Shown here piece after piece: positions 23,198-32,054 of a DNA stretch of 35,283 nucleotides. The notes under the pieces were generated by a model. That model was given only the letters and a program-made list of their open reading frames with translations, was not told the DNA's origin and searched no databases. How positions within the stretch are numbered: position 1 is the first letter of the stretch; each line of letters opens with the position of its first letter. Both the position numbers and the translations under genes were made by a program. This DNA comes from Bacteroidaceae bacterium (GTDB lineage Bacteria > Bacteroidota > Bacteroidia > Bacteroidales > Bacteroidaceae): NCBI GenBank assembly GCA_017617805.1, contig JAFZVN010000025.1, positions 1 through 35,283 on the forward strand, given 5' to 3'.

Positions 23198-25297
23198 ATG
23201 GCAGATTTCTTCTTATACATTTTAAAATGGGCTGTTGTACTCACTTTGCTCTATTCGTTTTATGGTCTTTGGCTTCGCAGAGAAACCTTCCACACGCTGA
23301 ATCGGATGGTGCTTCTTGGCATTCTCCTGACGAGTGTGCTGCTCCCAGCCTTTCACATCACCACCACACAATCCACCCCGCTGAACCAAGGTGTGGAGAG
23401 AGTGGAAATCCTCATGCTGGAAGAGGATGTATTACCTCCTGTATGGAATAGAGATGTGGAAAAAGGCACTGCACCGGTTTTGAAAGATGCGGAGGTGGCT
23501 GCAACGACTCCCTTCTCATGGATTCGTCTGACATTCATCATCTATCTTTTGGGTATGCTTGTGTGTTGGTTGCACTATCTCTACAAACTATGCCGTTTCA
23601 GCATCCTTGTCTTTCGCTCCCGGCCTCTTCCTGCGCCCGATGTGCCAACATGGGTGCGTGTGTCAGTCAGCACCGAAGTGCGGAACTCATGCAGTTGGTT
23701 TCGCTGGATTGTGCTTGCTCCTGCCGATGTGCATGATGCAAGAGCCACGATCTTGATTCACGAACTGGCTCACATTCGGCGAGGGCACTCATGGGACAAA
23801 CTGCTGTGTGAGTGTACTTGCCGCATGCTTTGGTTCCTCCCCTTTGCATGGATGCTCCGACAAGATTTAGCCGATGTGCATGAATTTGAAGCCGACCGTG
23901 CTGTGCTTGGGACAGGTGTCAACCTCAAGGAATACAATGAACTGCTGATAAGAAATGCCGTCCGTACAGGTTTGCAGCCTGTTGGGAATGCATTCAACGA
24001 AAGTAAAACTAAAAAACGTATGGTGATGATGTTCAAAAAGAAATCTGCCAAACTAGTGGCACTCAAGGCACTTTATCTGTTGCCACTCATCGCATTTGCT
24101 GTCACGGCATTTGCCAAACCTCAGATAGCGGACGAAATCGAAGAGACCATCACTCAAACTCCACTCGACATCCTCCCACAGGCGGAAGCAGCACAGGCTG
24201 TATCAGGTTTGAACGATTTAACACCAGAGAAGCCCAATGCAGAGAATTTAGTGCCAGATGACACTCTCAATGCCACTCACCAAGAGGTGACCAACGTATT
24301 GCTGGTCATCAACAACAATCCTGTCAATCTGGATGAAAGAGGGAAACTCGCTCCCCTTTACGCCGATGCCCAAGAGGGAGGCCAAGCGGCTGTCACTCTT
24401 TCCATTATTCGGACGTGGCATGGAGAGGAATGTGCCCAGATGGCCAACATCGACACAGCAAACATCAAGGAGATCAGGATTCTGACAGAAGTTCCAGGCA
24501 GCGTCATTTGGGGAGAAAATGGAAGAAATGGTGTCATTGAAATCCAGACGAAAGACATATGTGATAGGTATCAAACATTGAGAGCTGGCGACGTCATTTT
24601 CGGAAAAGTATGGTCGGAAGAAGACTCTGCTTCATTCGTGCTCCTCGAGAATGCCAAGGTGTGTGAGGTGATAGAAGGAGGTCATGTTGTAGGAAAACCT
24701 GTCATCACAGACAAGAAGGGTCATTTCAGAATGCAAATCACCAACCCTGCCAACAAAATACGCATCTCACGAGACGGCTATAGCGATCTCATCTCGTCCA
24801 TTCGTAATCGTTATGCATATTATCAGATATACAGAAAGGACTACTTCACAGTGAAGGCAGGTGACATAGTGACAGGAGAAGCACGTGATGGCAGTGAAAC
24901 TCTCCCTGATGTGTATATAGCTGAGATAGATGGTGTTGGCAATGTCATCAATTATACCAAAACTGATGCTTCCGGCAAGTTCTCTCTGAGAATATCCGAT
25001 CCCAAGCATCGGCTCGAAGGACGAAAAGAGAACTATACCGCCCAATCGGCTCCCATCCACAAGGGGAACAATCGCATCTTCATGGATTCTGTTTTTCCTG
25101 GTCAACTCGAAAACATCCAAGGTTTGGGCATGGACGGTGGGCTTCTCACCATCAATGGACAGATTGTCCAGAAGATTGTCCTTGAGGACGACGTATACAC
25201 CGTTTTTCCCCCTCCAGTTCAATCTTCAGAAGCAGCACCCGCCTCTCCTGAAGAATTCGAAGGCCTAATCCCGTTTCCCGCCAACTTTGAAAGGTGA
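23198..25297 (+). CDS. BlaR1/MecR1-like M56 membrane peptidase with C-terminal beta-domains
   Basis: The protein has 699 residues. Membrane segments lie at about 1-20, 33-50, 108-130 and 285-305. The zinc metalloprotease motif HELAH (188-192) in ILIHELAHIRRGHSWDKLLCE and the following DVHEFEADRAVLG (about 225-237, with the third ligand Glu) define peptidase family M56. Instead of a penicillin-binding sensor, the C-terminal half has a VPGSVIWGENGRNGVIEIQTK segment (about 431-451) like the plug motif of TonB-dependent receptors, and two carboxypeptidase-regulatory-like beta folds (about 490-680). It is paired with a BlaI repressor 13 bp upstream, so it is the likely protease that inactivates it. 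The signal sensed is unknown. Confidence 0.85.
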   Translation: MADFFLYILKWAVVLTLLYSFYGLWLRRETFHTLNRMVLLGILLTSVLLPAFHITTTQSTPLNQGVERVEILMLEEDVLPPVWNRDVEKGTAPVLKDAEVAATTPFSWIRLTFIIYLLGMLVCWLHYLYKLCRFSILVFRSRPLPAPDVPTWVRVSVSTEVRNSCSWFRWIVLAPADVHDARATILIHELAHIRRGHSWDKLLCECTCRMLWFLPFAWMLRQDLADVHEFEADRAVLGTGVNLKEYNELLIRNAVRTGLQPVGNAFNESKTKKRMVMMFKKKSAKLVALKALYLLPLIAFAVTAFAKPQIADEIEETITQTPLDILPQAEAAQAVSGLNDLTPEKPNAENLVPDDTLNATHQEVTNVLLVINNNPVNLDERGKLAPLYADAQEGGQAAVTLSIIRTWHGEECAQMANIDTANIKEIRILTEVPGSVIWGENGRNGVIEIQTKDICDRYQTLRAGDVIFGKVWSEEDSASFVLLENAKVCEVIEGGHVVGKPVITDKKGHFRMQITNPANKIRISRDGYSDLISSIRNRYAYYQIYRKDYFTVKAGDIVTGEARDGSETLPDVYIAEIDGVGNVINYTKTDASGKFSLRISDPKHRLEGRKENYTAQSAPIHKGNNRIFMDSVFPGQLENIQGLGMDGGLLTINGQIVQKIVLEDDVYTVFPPPVQSSEAAPASPEEFEGLIPFPANFER

Positions 25298-25363
25298 AGC
25301 TACAGAAACCCCTTGCAGATGTTAAGAAGCGGGCTACTCGTCAACAAGAGCATAGTGCTGCAA

Positions 25364-25447
25364 TTATATTTTGAAAGTTTAGAATTATTTTTTGAAAGTT
25401 TCAAAATATTTTTTCAAACTTTAGAAATTTATTTTGAAACTTTCAAA
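25364..25447. repeat. four 21-nt tandem repeats
   Basis: Units at 25364-25384, 25385-25405, 25406-25426 and 25427-25447 share the form (T/A)TATTTTTTSAAASTTTMRAA. Units 2 and 4 are inverted relative to each other through TTTTGAAAGTTTCAAA / TTTGAAACTTTCAAAA, so the array can also fold. It lies 120-210 bp upstream of the next gene's start and its 21-nt period equals about two helical turns. Confidence 0.7.
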
Positions 25448-25535
25448 AAAGAAAAAGAAGGAAGGATTTTTGAATTTTGCATGGGTGTCCCATCAAATGA
25501 AGGAGGAAGAATGAGATACAATCATCAAAATTCCG

Positions 25536-25543
25536 TAACTTTG
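25536..25543 (+). promoter_or_regulatory. -7 element of the thioredoxin-fold gene
   Basis: TAACTTTG lies 30 bp before the ATG at 25574. No TTG at the expected spacing is seen. It supports a start at 25574 and separate transcription from the BlaI/M56 pair. Confidence 0.55.
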
Positions 25544-25573
25544 CAACCGCAACAACAATCAAAACATAAAACA

Positions 25574-27067
25574 ATGAGAAAGATATTATTCCTTATCGCC
25601 TTGCTTGCCTCAGTGCAGGCATCATGGGCACAGAAGACAAAACGAATACCGCCCCAAGGGAGCATCACTATGGAGATTCCCGAAGAATGGGGAAACATCG
25701 AGTATGAAGATTTGAGAGAATTGCCTGAATCAAAACTCTGCGATGATTCCACGACCATCCGTGTGCTCATCCTCAATTATGTGCCAGAAGCGGGCAAGAC
25801 TTTGACGGTCTCTTTCGTCCCAATAGATTTCGACAAGGATGATTATTACAAGACTTTTGATGTCTTGCCAAACGGCACTTCATGCTTCAAACTGCATCCG
25901 TGCTTCCCTCTGACCATTTGGATGAGATTGGGCAAGGGGGAGTATTTCCCGCTTCTGATAGAACCAGGGAAGGACTGCAACATCATGATGGACTTGGAGA
26001 AGGGTGGCACAGATCCATGTGTGGCCTTCAAGGGTGCGCTCGCAAAGACCAACTATGAGCTGAACGTATTGGGTGGAAAAGACTTGATTACTCATGACAA
26101 AAGTGATGCCTACTTTGACTCCATCATCGTGGCAGGACTCAACCCAATGGATGTATTCCTTCGACAAAGGAGCAAGGATGATGACAAGATAGAGAACTGC
26201 GGGTATAGCGGAGCTACAAGAGATTGGCTATGGATGAGGGCTGAATCGGAATATCAAAGACAAAAACGCAACTTTGACATTTATTTTGCCAAAAAGGTTC
26301 ATAAAGATATGGAATCTGCGGGAAGCATTCTCATGAACAACAAGTACACGAGAAGCATGGTTGGGAACACAAGGTCTTCTGACTTGCTTTCTTTCGTGGC
26401 AACTTCAAGCAAACTGACCCTTTGCCCACACTATGAGGAGGTGTGGACAGGTATCCACTCGAAGGACGATAGGAACTTCTCTAGTTTCATCCAGGATTTG
26501 TACTCGCTTCATTGGGCTGTGAACTACAATGAGCAAGAATCGTACGAGGCGGGGCAGAAGTGGGCTGATAAAATCACCGATCCAACCATGAAGGCCTTCT
26601 ATCCCATTGCAGCCAAACGATGGAACGACTATGTGGAGAGCATCAAACGTATTCCCCACATTCATTATGATGAGCATGGTGATTGGTATGACAAAAACCA
26701 GAAGGAGAAGCTATTGGAAGATTATCGTGGAAAGAATGTTGTGTTCCTTGTCTATAACAGAGATAATGAGCAGGCACTCAGCGAACTGGAGGAGATTGAC
26801 CCCATCATGGCTAAAACCAACAGTCGAAAGATGGTGTTCATCCACATCGACACCAATTTCATGGGTGTGAGAGGGTGGCTCCAATCAGCACGCCGCTGGC
26901 ATGGAGAACACTATGGAGGTAAACGCTCACGCTATGATTCCATGTTCGACAATCATGGGTATTCAGCCTCAGGCATCCTTTATGAACTACATGCTCCAGA
27001 TGGCGCCACCACACTCTCAACAACTGACAAGAAGGAGGCGCTTGAAGCCATCAAGAGGCTGCGATAG
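25574..27067 (+). CDS. secreted thioredoxin-fold protein without CxxC
   Basis: The protein has 497 residues. A signal peptide (1-20, ending SWAQ) leads to an N-terminal beta-region (about 25-140; TLTVSFVPIDFDKDDYYKTF, LLIEPGKDCNIMMDLE) similar to the DUF4369-type region in front of TlpA-like proteins. A helical part follows, and the last 120 or so residues look like a thioredoxin fold (YRGKNVVFLVYNRDNEQALS, KMVFIHIDTNFMGVRGWL). The position where TlpA-like proteins carry CxxC has no Cys, so a redox role is unlikely. Start 25574 is chosen because a signal peptide begins there and the -7 element precedes it. In Bacteroidetes such proteins often follow BlaI/M56 pairs; that link is recalled, not shown. 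Function unknown. Confidence 0.75.
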   Translation: MRKILFLIALLASVQASWAQKTKRIPPQGSITMEIPEEWGNIEYEDLRELPESKLCDDSTTIRVLILNYVPEAGKTLTVSFVPIDFDKDDYYKTFDVLPNGTSCFKLHPCFPLTIWMRLGKGEYFPLLIEPGKDCNIMMDLEKGGTDPCVAFKGALAKTNYELNVLGGKDLITHDKSDAYFDSIIVAGLNPMDVFLRQRSKDDDKIENCGYSGATRDWLWMRAESEYQRQKRNFDIYFAKKVHKDMESAGSILMNNKYTRSMVGNTRSSDLLSFVATSSKLTLCPHYEEVWTGIHSKDDRNFSSFIQDLYSLHWAVNYNEQESYEAGQKWADKITDPTMKAFYPIAAKRWNDYVESIKRIPHIHYDEHGDWYDKNQKEKLLEDYRGKNVVFLVYNRDNEQALSELEEIDPIMAKTNSRKMVFIHIDTNFMGVRGWLQSARRWHGEHYGGKRSRYDSMFDNHGYSASGILYELHAPDGATTLSTTDKKEALEAIKRLR

Positions 27068-27144
27068 CCGAAAAGCAATCCTCAATCAGTTGGATGATTT
27101 GAGAGAAAGTTGGGCAGGAGTGATGAGAAAAATGATATTTTTTG

Positions 27145-27152
27145 TAAATTTG
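27145..27152 (+). promoter_or_regulatory. -7 element before the ECF sigma operon
   Basis: TAAATTTG lies 66 bp upstream of the ATG at 27219. No well-placed TTG is seen, so the support is partial. An autoregulated ECF promoter cannot be excluded. Confidence 0.45.
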
Positions 27153-27218
27153 TGGCGTTTTTCAACTTAAGTATTCCTATTTTCTTGCGTATATAGGGCA
27201 GAAACATCTCAAAACGAC

Positions 27219-27731
27219 ATGGACAAAACAACCTTCGAACAAACGGCAGCGCGACTCCGTCCTCTCATTCTCCGTATCGGGCGTGACTTCTTCGGCTCGA
27301 TGGACGATGCAGAGGACGTGGCACAAGAGACGCTGGTGCAGTTGTGGCGATATTGCCAGCAACTGGACGAGAGCCGCAATGTGGAGGCTTTGGCTGTGAG
27401 AGTGGCGAAAAACTGCTGTGTGAACCTGAAACGACGACAACACATGACCTTCGTGAGGGGAGAGGAGCAGTTGAGAGGAGCGGCAACACTTTCGTTGCAT
27501 CCTTCGCCCCACGAAGAGATGGAGGAGCAAGAGCGCATCAATGCCTTGGACGATGCCATCAGTCACCTGCAACCTCGTGAACGACAACTCTTTGAGATGC
27601 GGCAGATGGAAGGGCTCTCGACAGAGGAAATCGCACAGCAGACGGGCATTCCGAAAGCATCGGTGCAGAGCATGATAGCGATGGCAAGAAAGAAATTGTT
27701 TAACGACATGACAAGGAGGATGAAAGCATGA
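27219..27731 (+). CDS. ECF-type RNA polymerase sigma factor
   Basis: The protein has 170 residues. Region 2 is visible as DFFGSMDDAEDVAQETLVQLWRY (about 25-47), with the -10-binding helix. Region 4 is LQPRERQLFEMRQMEGLSTEEIA (about 112-134) followed by QQTGIPKASVQSMIAMARKKL, the helix-turn-helix that binds the -35 element. It therefore directs RNA polymerase to a small regulon. The following gene overlaps its stop by 4 bp (ATGA at 27728), the usual sigma/anti-sigma arrangement. The promoter recognised is unknown. Confidence 0.92.
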   Translation: MDKTTFEQTAARLRPLILRIGRDFFGSMDDAEDVAQETLVQLWRYCQQLDESRNVEALAVRVAKNCCVNLKRRQHMTFVRGEEQLRGAATLSLHPSPHEEMEEQERINALDDAISHLQPRERQLFEMRQMEGLSTEEIAQQTGIPKASVQSMIAMARKKLFNDMTRRMKA

Positions 27732-28429
27732 AAACAAAGGCAATCAACCAACTCATTGACAAATATCTGGAAGGCAAGACCTCACCTGAAGAAGAACGCC
27801 AGCTTGCCATCGAGGTGAACCGCCCTAATGCTCCTGAGGAGTGGAAGGTCATCGCCGAGATGTTGGGTGAACTGACGCTGGGTGAAGCCCTCTACGACGA
27901 GGAGATGGCCAAGCGGAAATACCATCCCATCCGCCGCTATATAGGATGGGGCGTTGCTGTGGCAGCCTGTCTGACTTTGTGGTTTGTGCTGGGCAAGTTG
28001 GGTTATCTCTCCCCTCGGCAAGAGACGGAATCGCAAATCGCGCAACAACCCACACGGGTGGAGAAGCCTGAGAAGAAAGAGGTGCCGACGGTGCTGACTC
28101 CAGCCACGCCTGTGGTGGAGGAACAAGTGGCCTACACACCTCCCACAAAACGCATGAAGCGGAATCCTCGCAAACAGCATGTTCCTGTGGTGGAAGATGT
28201 GCTACCCACCAACGCAACGGAACTGGCAGCGAATGAAGCCGTCCCTGTTGTGGAGGAATTGCCAAAAGTGAGCGAGGAAGAACTGGCGCAGGTGGAGAGG
28301 GAGTATAAGATGTGGCAACTGAAACAGGCTATTTTGGACGAGAAGATAGAAATGGAGATTGCTACGGAGAAGTTGAACAGAAGGTATGAGGAGTATCTCT
28401 TGGCAAATAGGAATAATATTGAAATATAA
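27728..28429 (+). CDS. membrane protein, likely anti-sigma factor
   Basis: The protein has 233 residues. The N-terminal part (1-70) is charged with NQLIDKYLEGKTSPEEERQLA, a short zinc-less anti-sigma-like pattern. One membrane segment (about 77-96; YIGWGVAVAACLTLWFVLGKL) divides it from a Pro- and Glu-rich extracytoplasmic region (EVPTVLTPATPVVEEQVAYTP). The C-terminus is a coiled helix. Overlap with the sigma gene and the single-pass topology support an anti-sigma role, but no canonical zinc-binding anti-sigma motif (HxxxCxxC) is present. Confidence 0.7.
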   Translation: MKTKAINQLIDKYLEGKTSPEEERQLAIEVNRPNAPEEWKVIAEMLGELTLGEALYDEEMAKRKYHPIRRYIGWGVAVAACLTLWFVLGKLGYLSPRQETESQIAQQPTRVEKPEKKEVPTVLTPATPVVEEQVAYTPPTKRMKRNPRKQHVPVVEDVLPTNATELAANEAVPVVEELPKVSEEELAQVEREYKMWQLKQAILDEKIEMEIATEKLNRRYEEYLLANRNNIEI

Positions 28430-28449
28430 CCATTAAAATAGAAAAGAAT

Positions 28450-29559
28450 ATGAAGACAAACATCATCCGTTGTGCCACGCTGTTGGTGGTGTTGGCATTG
28501 AGCCTGAACGCATCAGCTCAGAAGAATGTGCTCAAGGCATTTGAGAAGTTCAAGAACTCGAATGGAGTGACCGTTACGAATATGGTTCGTGAACAGGGCA
28601 AGACTAAAACGTCCAGTCCTTGGCGATGCAACATCGTGGAGTTCAAAGTGTTTGGAGGGGCTGGATATGTCTCCAAAATCAAGGAACTGCAAGATGCATT
28701 CGAGCAGGACAGCCAAGACGCTGATGTGACCTACTATGGTCAGATGAATGGACTCCCTGAGAATGCCTCTGAGGAAGCGAAGGCGAAGTACAAGAAGACC
28801 ATCGTGCGCTACAATGATGAAGATGCCCCCATCGTGATTGGGGAGAACACGACCTACAATGTGCTGATGATTCGCAGCAACTCCAAGGAGCATCCCCAGA
28901 ACCGCATCGTGGTGGCGATGGAGTGGAAAACAAATGAAAAGCCAGGCTGGATTGGTCATCTGTATGAGATTGAGGGGCCAAGTAACTTGGTAAGGGCTGC
29001 TACGGAAACCGCTGCTGGCGAGAATGTGGAGGTGGATGACTTCATCACTCGCATGTACTTCTATCGTGACAACTACACGAAGGGGAGCGATGACGATAGG
29101 GCATTGCTGATGAGTATGTTGACTTATTTGACCGCCCATGCACCGATGGCGTCGGAGAATGAGAAAGCTGTGGCTCGTTCAATCCTTGGAGAAATGGGGC
29201 AGGACAATGGTGAAGTCTCACCCACGATGGTCATGAATCAGAATTTCATCTTACAGTGCCTTCAGGTGTTGGAGCCAAAACAAGAGTTTATGGCAATTGA
29301 TCGATTGGTGATGGAACGTCTGGATAGCTATTACCAGGAATGGAGAAGGGAAACCATTCTTCATCAGCAGCAACAGGTACTGAACCGTATGGCAGAGTAT
29401 ATCCGTGCCCAGCAGGCAAAGGGTATGAGTGAGGCCACTTTCAATCAGGTTGTCGCTTCTCTTGGAGAATGGAAATCCCATTGTACGATAATTGCTCAAA
29501 AGGACTTCATCTCTGGTCTGCTCACCACGATGGAGCGAAAACAGAACGGGATGGAGTGA
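28450..29559 (+). CDS. secreted protein of the sigma operon (DUF5024-like)
   Basis: The protein has 369 residues. A signal peptide (about 1-23, ending NASAQ) precedes KNVLKAFEKFKNSNGVTVTNMVR, which resembles the DUF5024 group of Bacteroidetes periplasmic proteins. The middle has VTYYGQMNGLPENASEEAK and repeated Glu/Lys-rich segments, and residues 230-360 are helical with many Gln (HQQQQVLNRMAEYIRAQQAK). No catalytic motif is seen. It follows the anti-sigma gene by 20 bp, so it may be an effector or a sensor of the same envelope-stress regulon. The family name is tentative. Confidence 0.65.
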   Translation: MKTNIIRCATLLVVLALSLNASAQKNVLKAFEKFKNSNGVTVTNMVREQGKTKTSSPWRCNIVEFKVFGGAGYVSKIKELQDAFEQDSQDADVTYYGQMNGLPENASEEAKAKYKKTIVRYNDEDAPIVIGENTTYNVLMIRSNSKEHPQNRIVVAMEWKTNEKPGWIGHLYEIEGPSNLVRAATETAAGENVEVDDFITRMYFYRDNYTKGSDDDRALLMSMLTYLTAHAPMASENEKAVARSILGEMGQDNGEVSPTMVMNQNFILQCLQVLEPKQEFMAIDRLVMERLDSYYQEWRRETILHQQQQVLNRMAEYIRAQQAKGMSEATFNQVVASLGEWKSHCTIIAQKDFISGLLTTMERKQNGME

Positions 29560-29573
29560 CAAACCAAACATAA

Positions 29574-29610
29574 ATCGGGGACATCATATGATGTCCCCGA
29601 TGTTGTTTTT
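29574..29610. terminator. palindromic terminator between convergent genes
   Basis: A perfect 28-bp palindrome (29574-29601; ATCGGGGACATCAT and ATGATGTCCCCGAT arms with no loop) is followed by GTTGTTTTT. It lies 14 bp after the stop of the rightward gene and 25 bp before that of the leftward gene, and should serve both strands. Confidence 0.85.
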
Positions 29611-29626
29611 ACAAGAAAGAAAAAGG

Positions 29627-29968
29627 TTACTCTTCCTCTTCGTCTTCCTCATCATCACCGCCCAGCATGCCAGATACAAATTCCTCAGCCTTCTTCTGGG
29701 CGACTTCTTGGAATTTCTCTAAGGCTTTCTGCACACGCTCCTCTTCTTCCTTGGTAGGCTCGTAGTCTTCTGCTTCCTTTTCCAATGCAGCAAACTTAGT
29801 CTCGAATTCTTGACTAAAGCTCTCCAAATCATCCAGACTTTCTGCCTTCTCCATCTTTTCAGTTGCCTCCTCAATCAGTGAGACAGCCTTGTCCACAGGG
29901 GTGTTGGATGTACATGCGGCCAAGAAAAGTGAAGCAAATGCTACCACTGTAATCAAAAATTTTTTCAT
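29627..29968 (-). CDS. small acidic lipoprotein
   Basis: The protein has 113 residues. Signal peptide and lipobox FLAAC (Cys 19) are clear. The mature part is almost wholly helical and very acidic, with Glu/Lys repeats (EEATEKMEKAESLDDLESF) and an ending of DDEEDEEEE. It has no enzymatic features. Its start is 64 bp after the stop of the acyl-CoA ligase gene on the same strand. It is probably a coiled-coil-like envelope protein; the role is unknown. Confidence 0.75.
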   Translation of the reverse strand: MKKFLITVVAFASLFLAACTSNTPVDKAVSLIEEATEKMEKAESLDDLESFSQEFETKFAALEKEAEDYEPTKEEEERVQKALEKFQEVAQKKAEEFVSGMLGGDDEEDEEEE

Positions 29969-30032
29969 ATAAAATAGGTTTTGGATGTGTGCCTACTCCC
30001 TTTCAAGCGTTTCGGCTGCCTCTTTGTTCTAC

Positions 30033-31658
30033 TTATTTATATAGGTATCTTCTAATGCTACGTTTTGGGGTCTTCTCAAACTCCTGTTTCTGTACCTCAA
30101 TGGAAGCGATGTTGGCGAAGGCAGGGAGGTAGGAGTTGATTTGCCGCTTGTAGGTGTCGAGGTTTTGAAGGAGGGTGTCGTGGGTGAGGCCATGTCGTTC
30201 GAGCGCTGGTTCGCTCACATAAACAAGTGCCACGAGTTTCTCTCCACGTTGCACCACCAGACTCTCCTCGAAGAGGGTGTGGGTCATGATGGCATCTTCA
30301 ATCTCCTCGGGATAGACGTTCTGTCCGTTGGCTCCCAAGAGCATGGTCTTCTTGCGGCCACGAATGAAGATGTTGCCGTTCTTGTCGATGGTGCCGAGGT
30401 CGCCCGTGTGAATCCACCCTTCTTCATCGATGGTATCCAGCGTCTCCTGCTCGTTCTTGTAGTAGCCAAGCATGACGTTCATGCCTTTGGCGAGAATCTC
30501 ACCAGGGGTGTGCTGTGGGTCAGGTGAATCGATTTTCACTTCCATGCGTGGTGCCGACTTGCCACAAGAGCCCACAGAGAAGAGCTTCCAGTCTTCGTAG
30601 CCGATGATGGGACCACATTCTGTCATGCCGTAGCCGACAGTATAGGGGAAATGAATCATGTGCAGGAAGTCTTCCACTTCTTTGTTGAAGGCCGCTCCAC
30701 CAATGATGCACTCGTAGAAACGTCCTCCCAAGGCCGCATAGAGCTTGTTGCGAATTTGACGATAGACCACTTCGCGCAGGATGGGAATGGCTGTGAGGGC
30801 ACGGATATGACGTGTACGCAGGATGGGAAATATCTGCTTCTGCACAATCTTCTCCAAAATGAGAGGCACAACGATGACCACCACAGGCTTGATCTCGTTG
30901 AAGGCCTTGATGACCACATGGGGAGATGGGGTCTTGGTGAGGAAATGGATGTGGCAGCCAATATTGAAGGCGAAAAAGAAATCGTAGGCAAATCCATACA
31001 TGTGAGCCAAAGGCAGGATGGAAAGCGTGTTGTCGCCAGGTTTGAAGTCAAGCACCTCGTCGGCAAAGTGGCAGTTGGACCAAATGGAACGGTAGGGGAG
31101 CATGACTCCTTTGCTTCGTCCTGTGGAACCACTGGTGTAGCTGAGCAGGGCAAGGTCATCGGGATTCTCACGGAAGAAGTGTACATCGGATGGTTGAAGG
31201 TCGTTAAATGCCTCCATATCAATGGATAACGGCTCTTCTCGCATGGTGAAGTTGGCGATGTTGAGGATGCGTGCTTGGAGTCCCTGGGCGTATTTCTCTC
31301 CACAGATGATGAGGACAGACTCGGAATGGTTGTAGATGTTCTGAATCTGTTCGATACTGAATTCAGAGAGGATGGGTACGACAACAGCTCCATAGCTGAA
31401 AGCGGCAAAGAAGGAAAGAGCCCAGTGGGCATTGTTCTTGTCGCACAAGGCAATCTTGTTGCCAGGCTCGATGCCCAACTGCTTGAACAGTTGGTGGAGG
31501 CGGGCGATCATCTTTGCGGTATCACCATAGGTGTAACTCTCGCCTGTACCATAGTTGGTGACACAGGGACGTTCCCAATTCCGTTGGAGCGTAGTCTCCA
31601 TCATGCCGATGATGGAGGTGTCGGTGGGCTGGAATACTCTATATTTTGCTTTAGCCAA
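30033..31658 (-). CDS. AMP-dependent long-chain fatty-acid--CoA ligase
   Basis: The protein has 541 residues of the ANL (adenylate-forming) superfamily. It has the P-loop-like motif SYTSGSTGRSKGVMLPYRS (about 171-189), then GYGMTECGPIIGYED, and in the C-terminal domain GWIHTGDLGTIDKNGNIFIRGR and the catalytic Lys near KTPKRSIRRYLYK. The sequence pattern suits acyl-CoA synthetases that activate fatty acids through an acyl-AMP intermediate. FadD-type and MenE-type enzymes share these motifs, but the length and lack of a menaquinone neighbourhood favour an acyl-CoA ligase. It lies 52 bp after the rhamnose mutarotase gene, possibly in the same transcript. Confidence 0.85.
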   Translation of the reverse strand: MAKAKYRVFQPTDTSIIGMMETTLQRNWERPCVTNYGTGESYTYGDTAKMIARLHQLFKQLGIEPGNKIALCDKNNAHWALSFFAAFSYGAVVVPILSEFSIEQIQNIYNHSESVLIICGEKYAQGLQARILNIANFTMREEPLSIDMEAFNDLQPSDVHFFRENPDDLALLSYTSGSTGRSKGVMLPYRSIWSNCHFADEVLDFKPGDNTLSILPLAHMYGFAYDFFFAFNIGCHIHFLTKTPSPHVVIKAFNEIKPVVVIVVPLILEKIVQKQIFPILRTRHIRALTAIPILREVVYRQIRNKLYAALGGRFYECIIGGAAFNKEVEDFLHMIHFPYTVGYGMTECGPIIGYEDWKLFSVGSCGKSAPRMEVKIDSPDPQHTPGEILAKGMNVMLGYYKNEQETLDTIDEEGWIHTGDLGTIDKNGNIFIRGRKKTMLLGANGQNVYPEEIEDAIMTHTLFEESLVVQRGEKLVALVYVSEPALERHGLTHDTLLQNLDTYKRQINSYLPAFANIASIEVQKQEFEKTPKRSIRRYLYK

Positions 31659-31710
31659 AACGTTACTTTGTTTTTTAGGTTATACTTCTTTTTAGCTGCT
31701 CTGGGCGTGC

Positions 31711-32025
31711 TTAGTCCATGTGGAACATCTCAGGCAGAGGAATGGATACAGGACTATTGTCGGGGTTGGTCTCCATGATGTCGGCCATGTATGCCCACCA
31801 CTTCTGACAAATCTCTGTGCCGCCCAGGTCTTGACTGCCGCCCTCTCCCTCCAACTCTTGGTAGGCGAAGAGGATATTGGTGTCTTCGTCGAGGTAAATG
31901 CTATAGTTGCGTACACCACTTTCTGTGAGCAAAGCTTTGAGCTCAGGGAACAGGTTGGCGTGACGACGCTTGTATTCTTCTTTGCATCCTGGTTTCAGGA
32001 ACATCTTAAATGCTTCTCTTTTCAT
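31711..32025 (-). CDS. rhaM: L-rhamnose mutarotase
   Basis: The protein has 104 residues of the ferredoxin-like fold. It begins KREAFKMFLKPGCKEEYKRRH, then ESGVRNYSIYLDEDTNILFAY and ends PVSIPLPEMFHMD, the conserved blocks of RhaM (alpha/beta L-rhamnose interconversion), with the catalytic His in YKRRH. It is in the cytoplasm. Normally it sits with rhamnose catabolic genes, but here it lies between a coiled-coil protein and an acyl-CoA ligase, with no rhamnose genes visible. It starts 29 bp after the preceding stop. Confidence 0.88.
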   Translation of the reverse strand: MKREAFKMFLKPGCKEEYKRRHANLFPELKALLTESGVRNYSIYLDEDTNILFAYQELEGEGGSQDLGGTEICQKWWAYMADIMETNPDNSPVSIPLPEMFHMD

Positions 32026-32054
32026 CTGATTTGTTAGATTTATGGGTTGATTGG

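Noticed and set aside
25313-25573. 87-codon extension of the thioredoxin-fold gene through the 21-nt array
   Set aside because: It lacks an ATG at its start, encodes the repeat array and ends in a clear signal peptide start with a -7 element before it.
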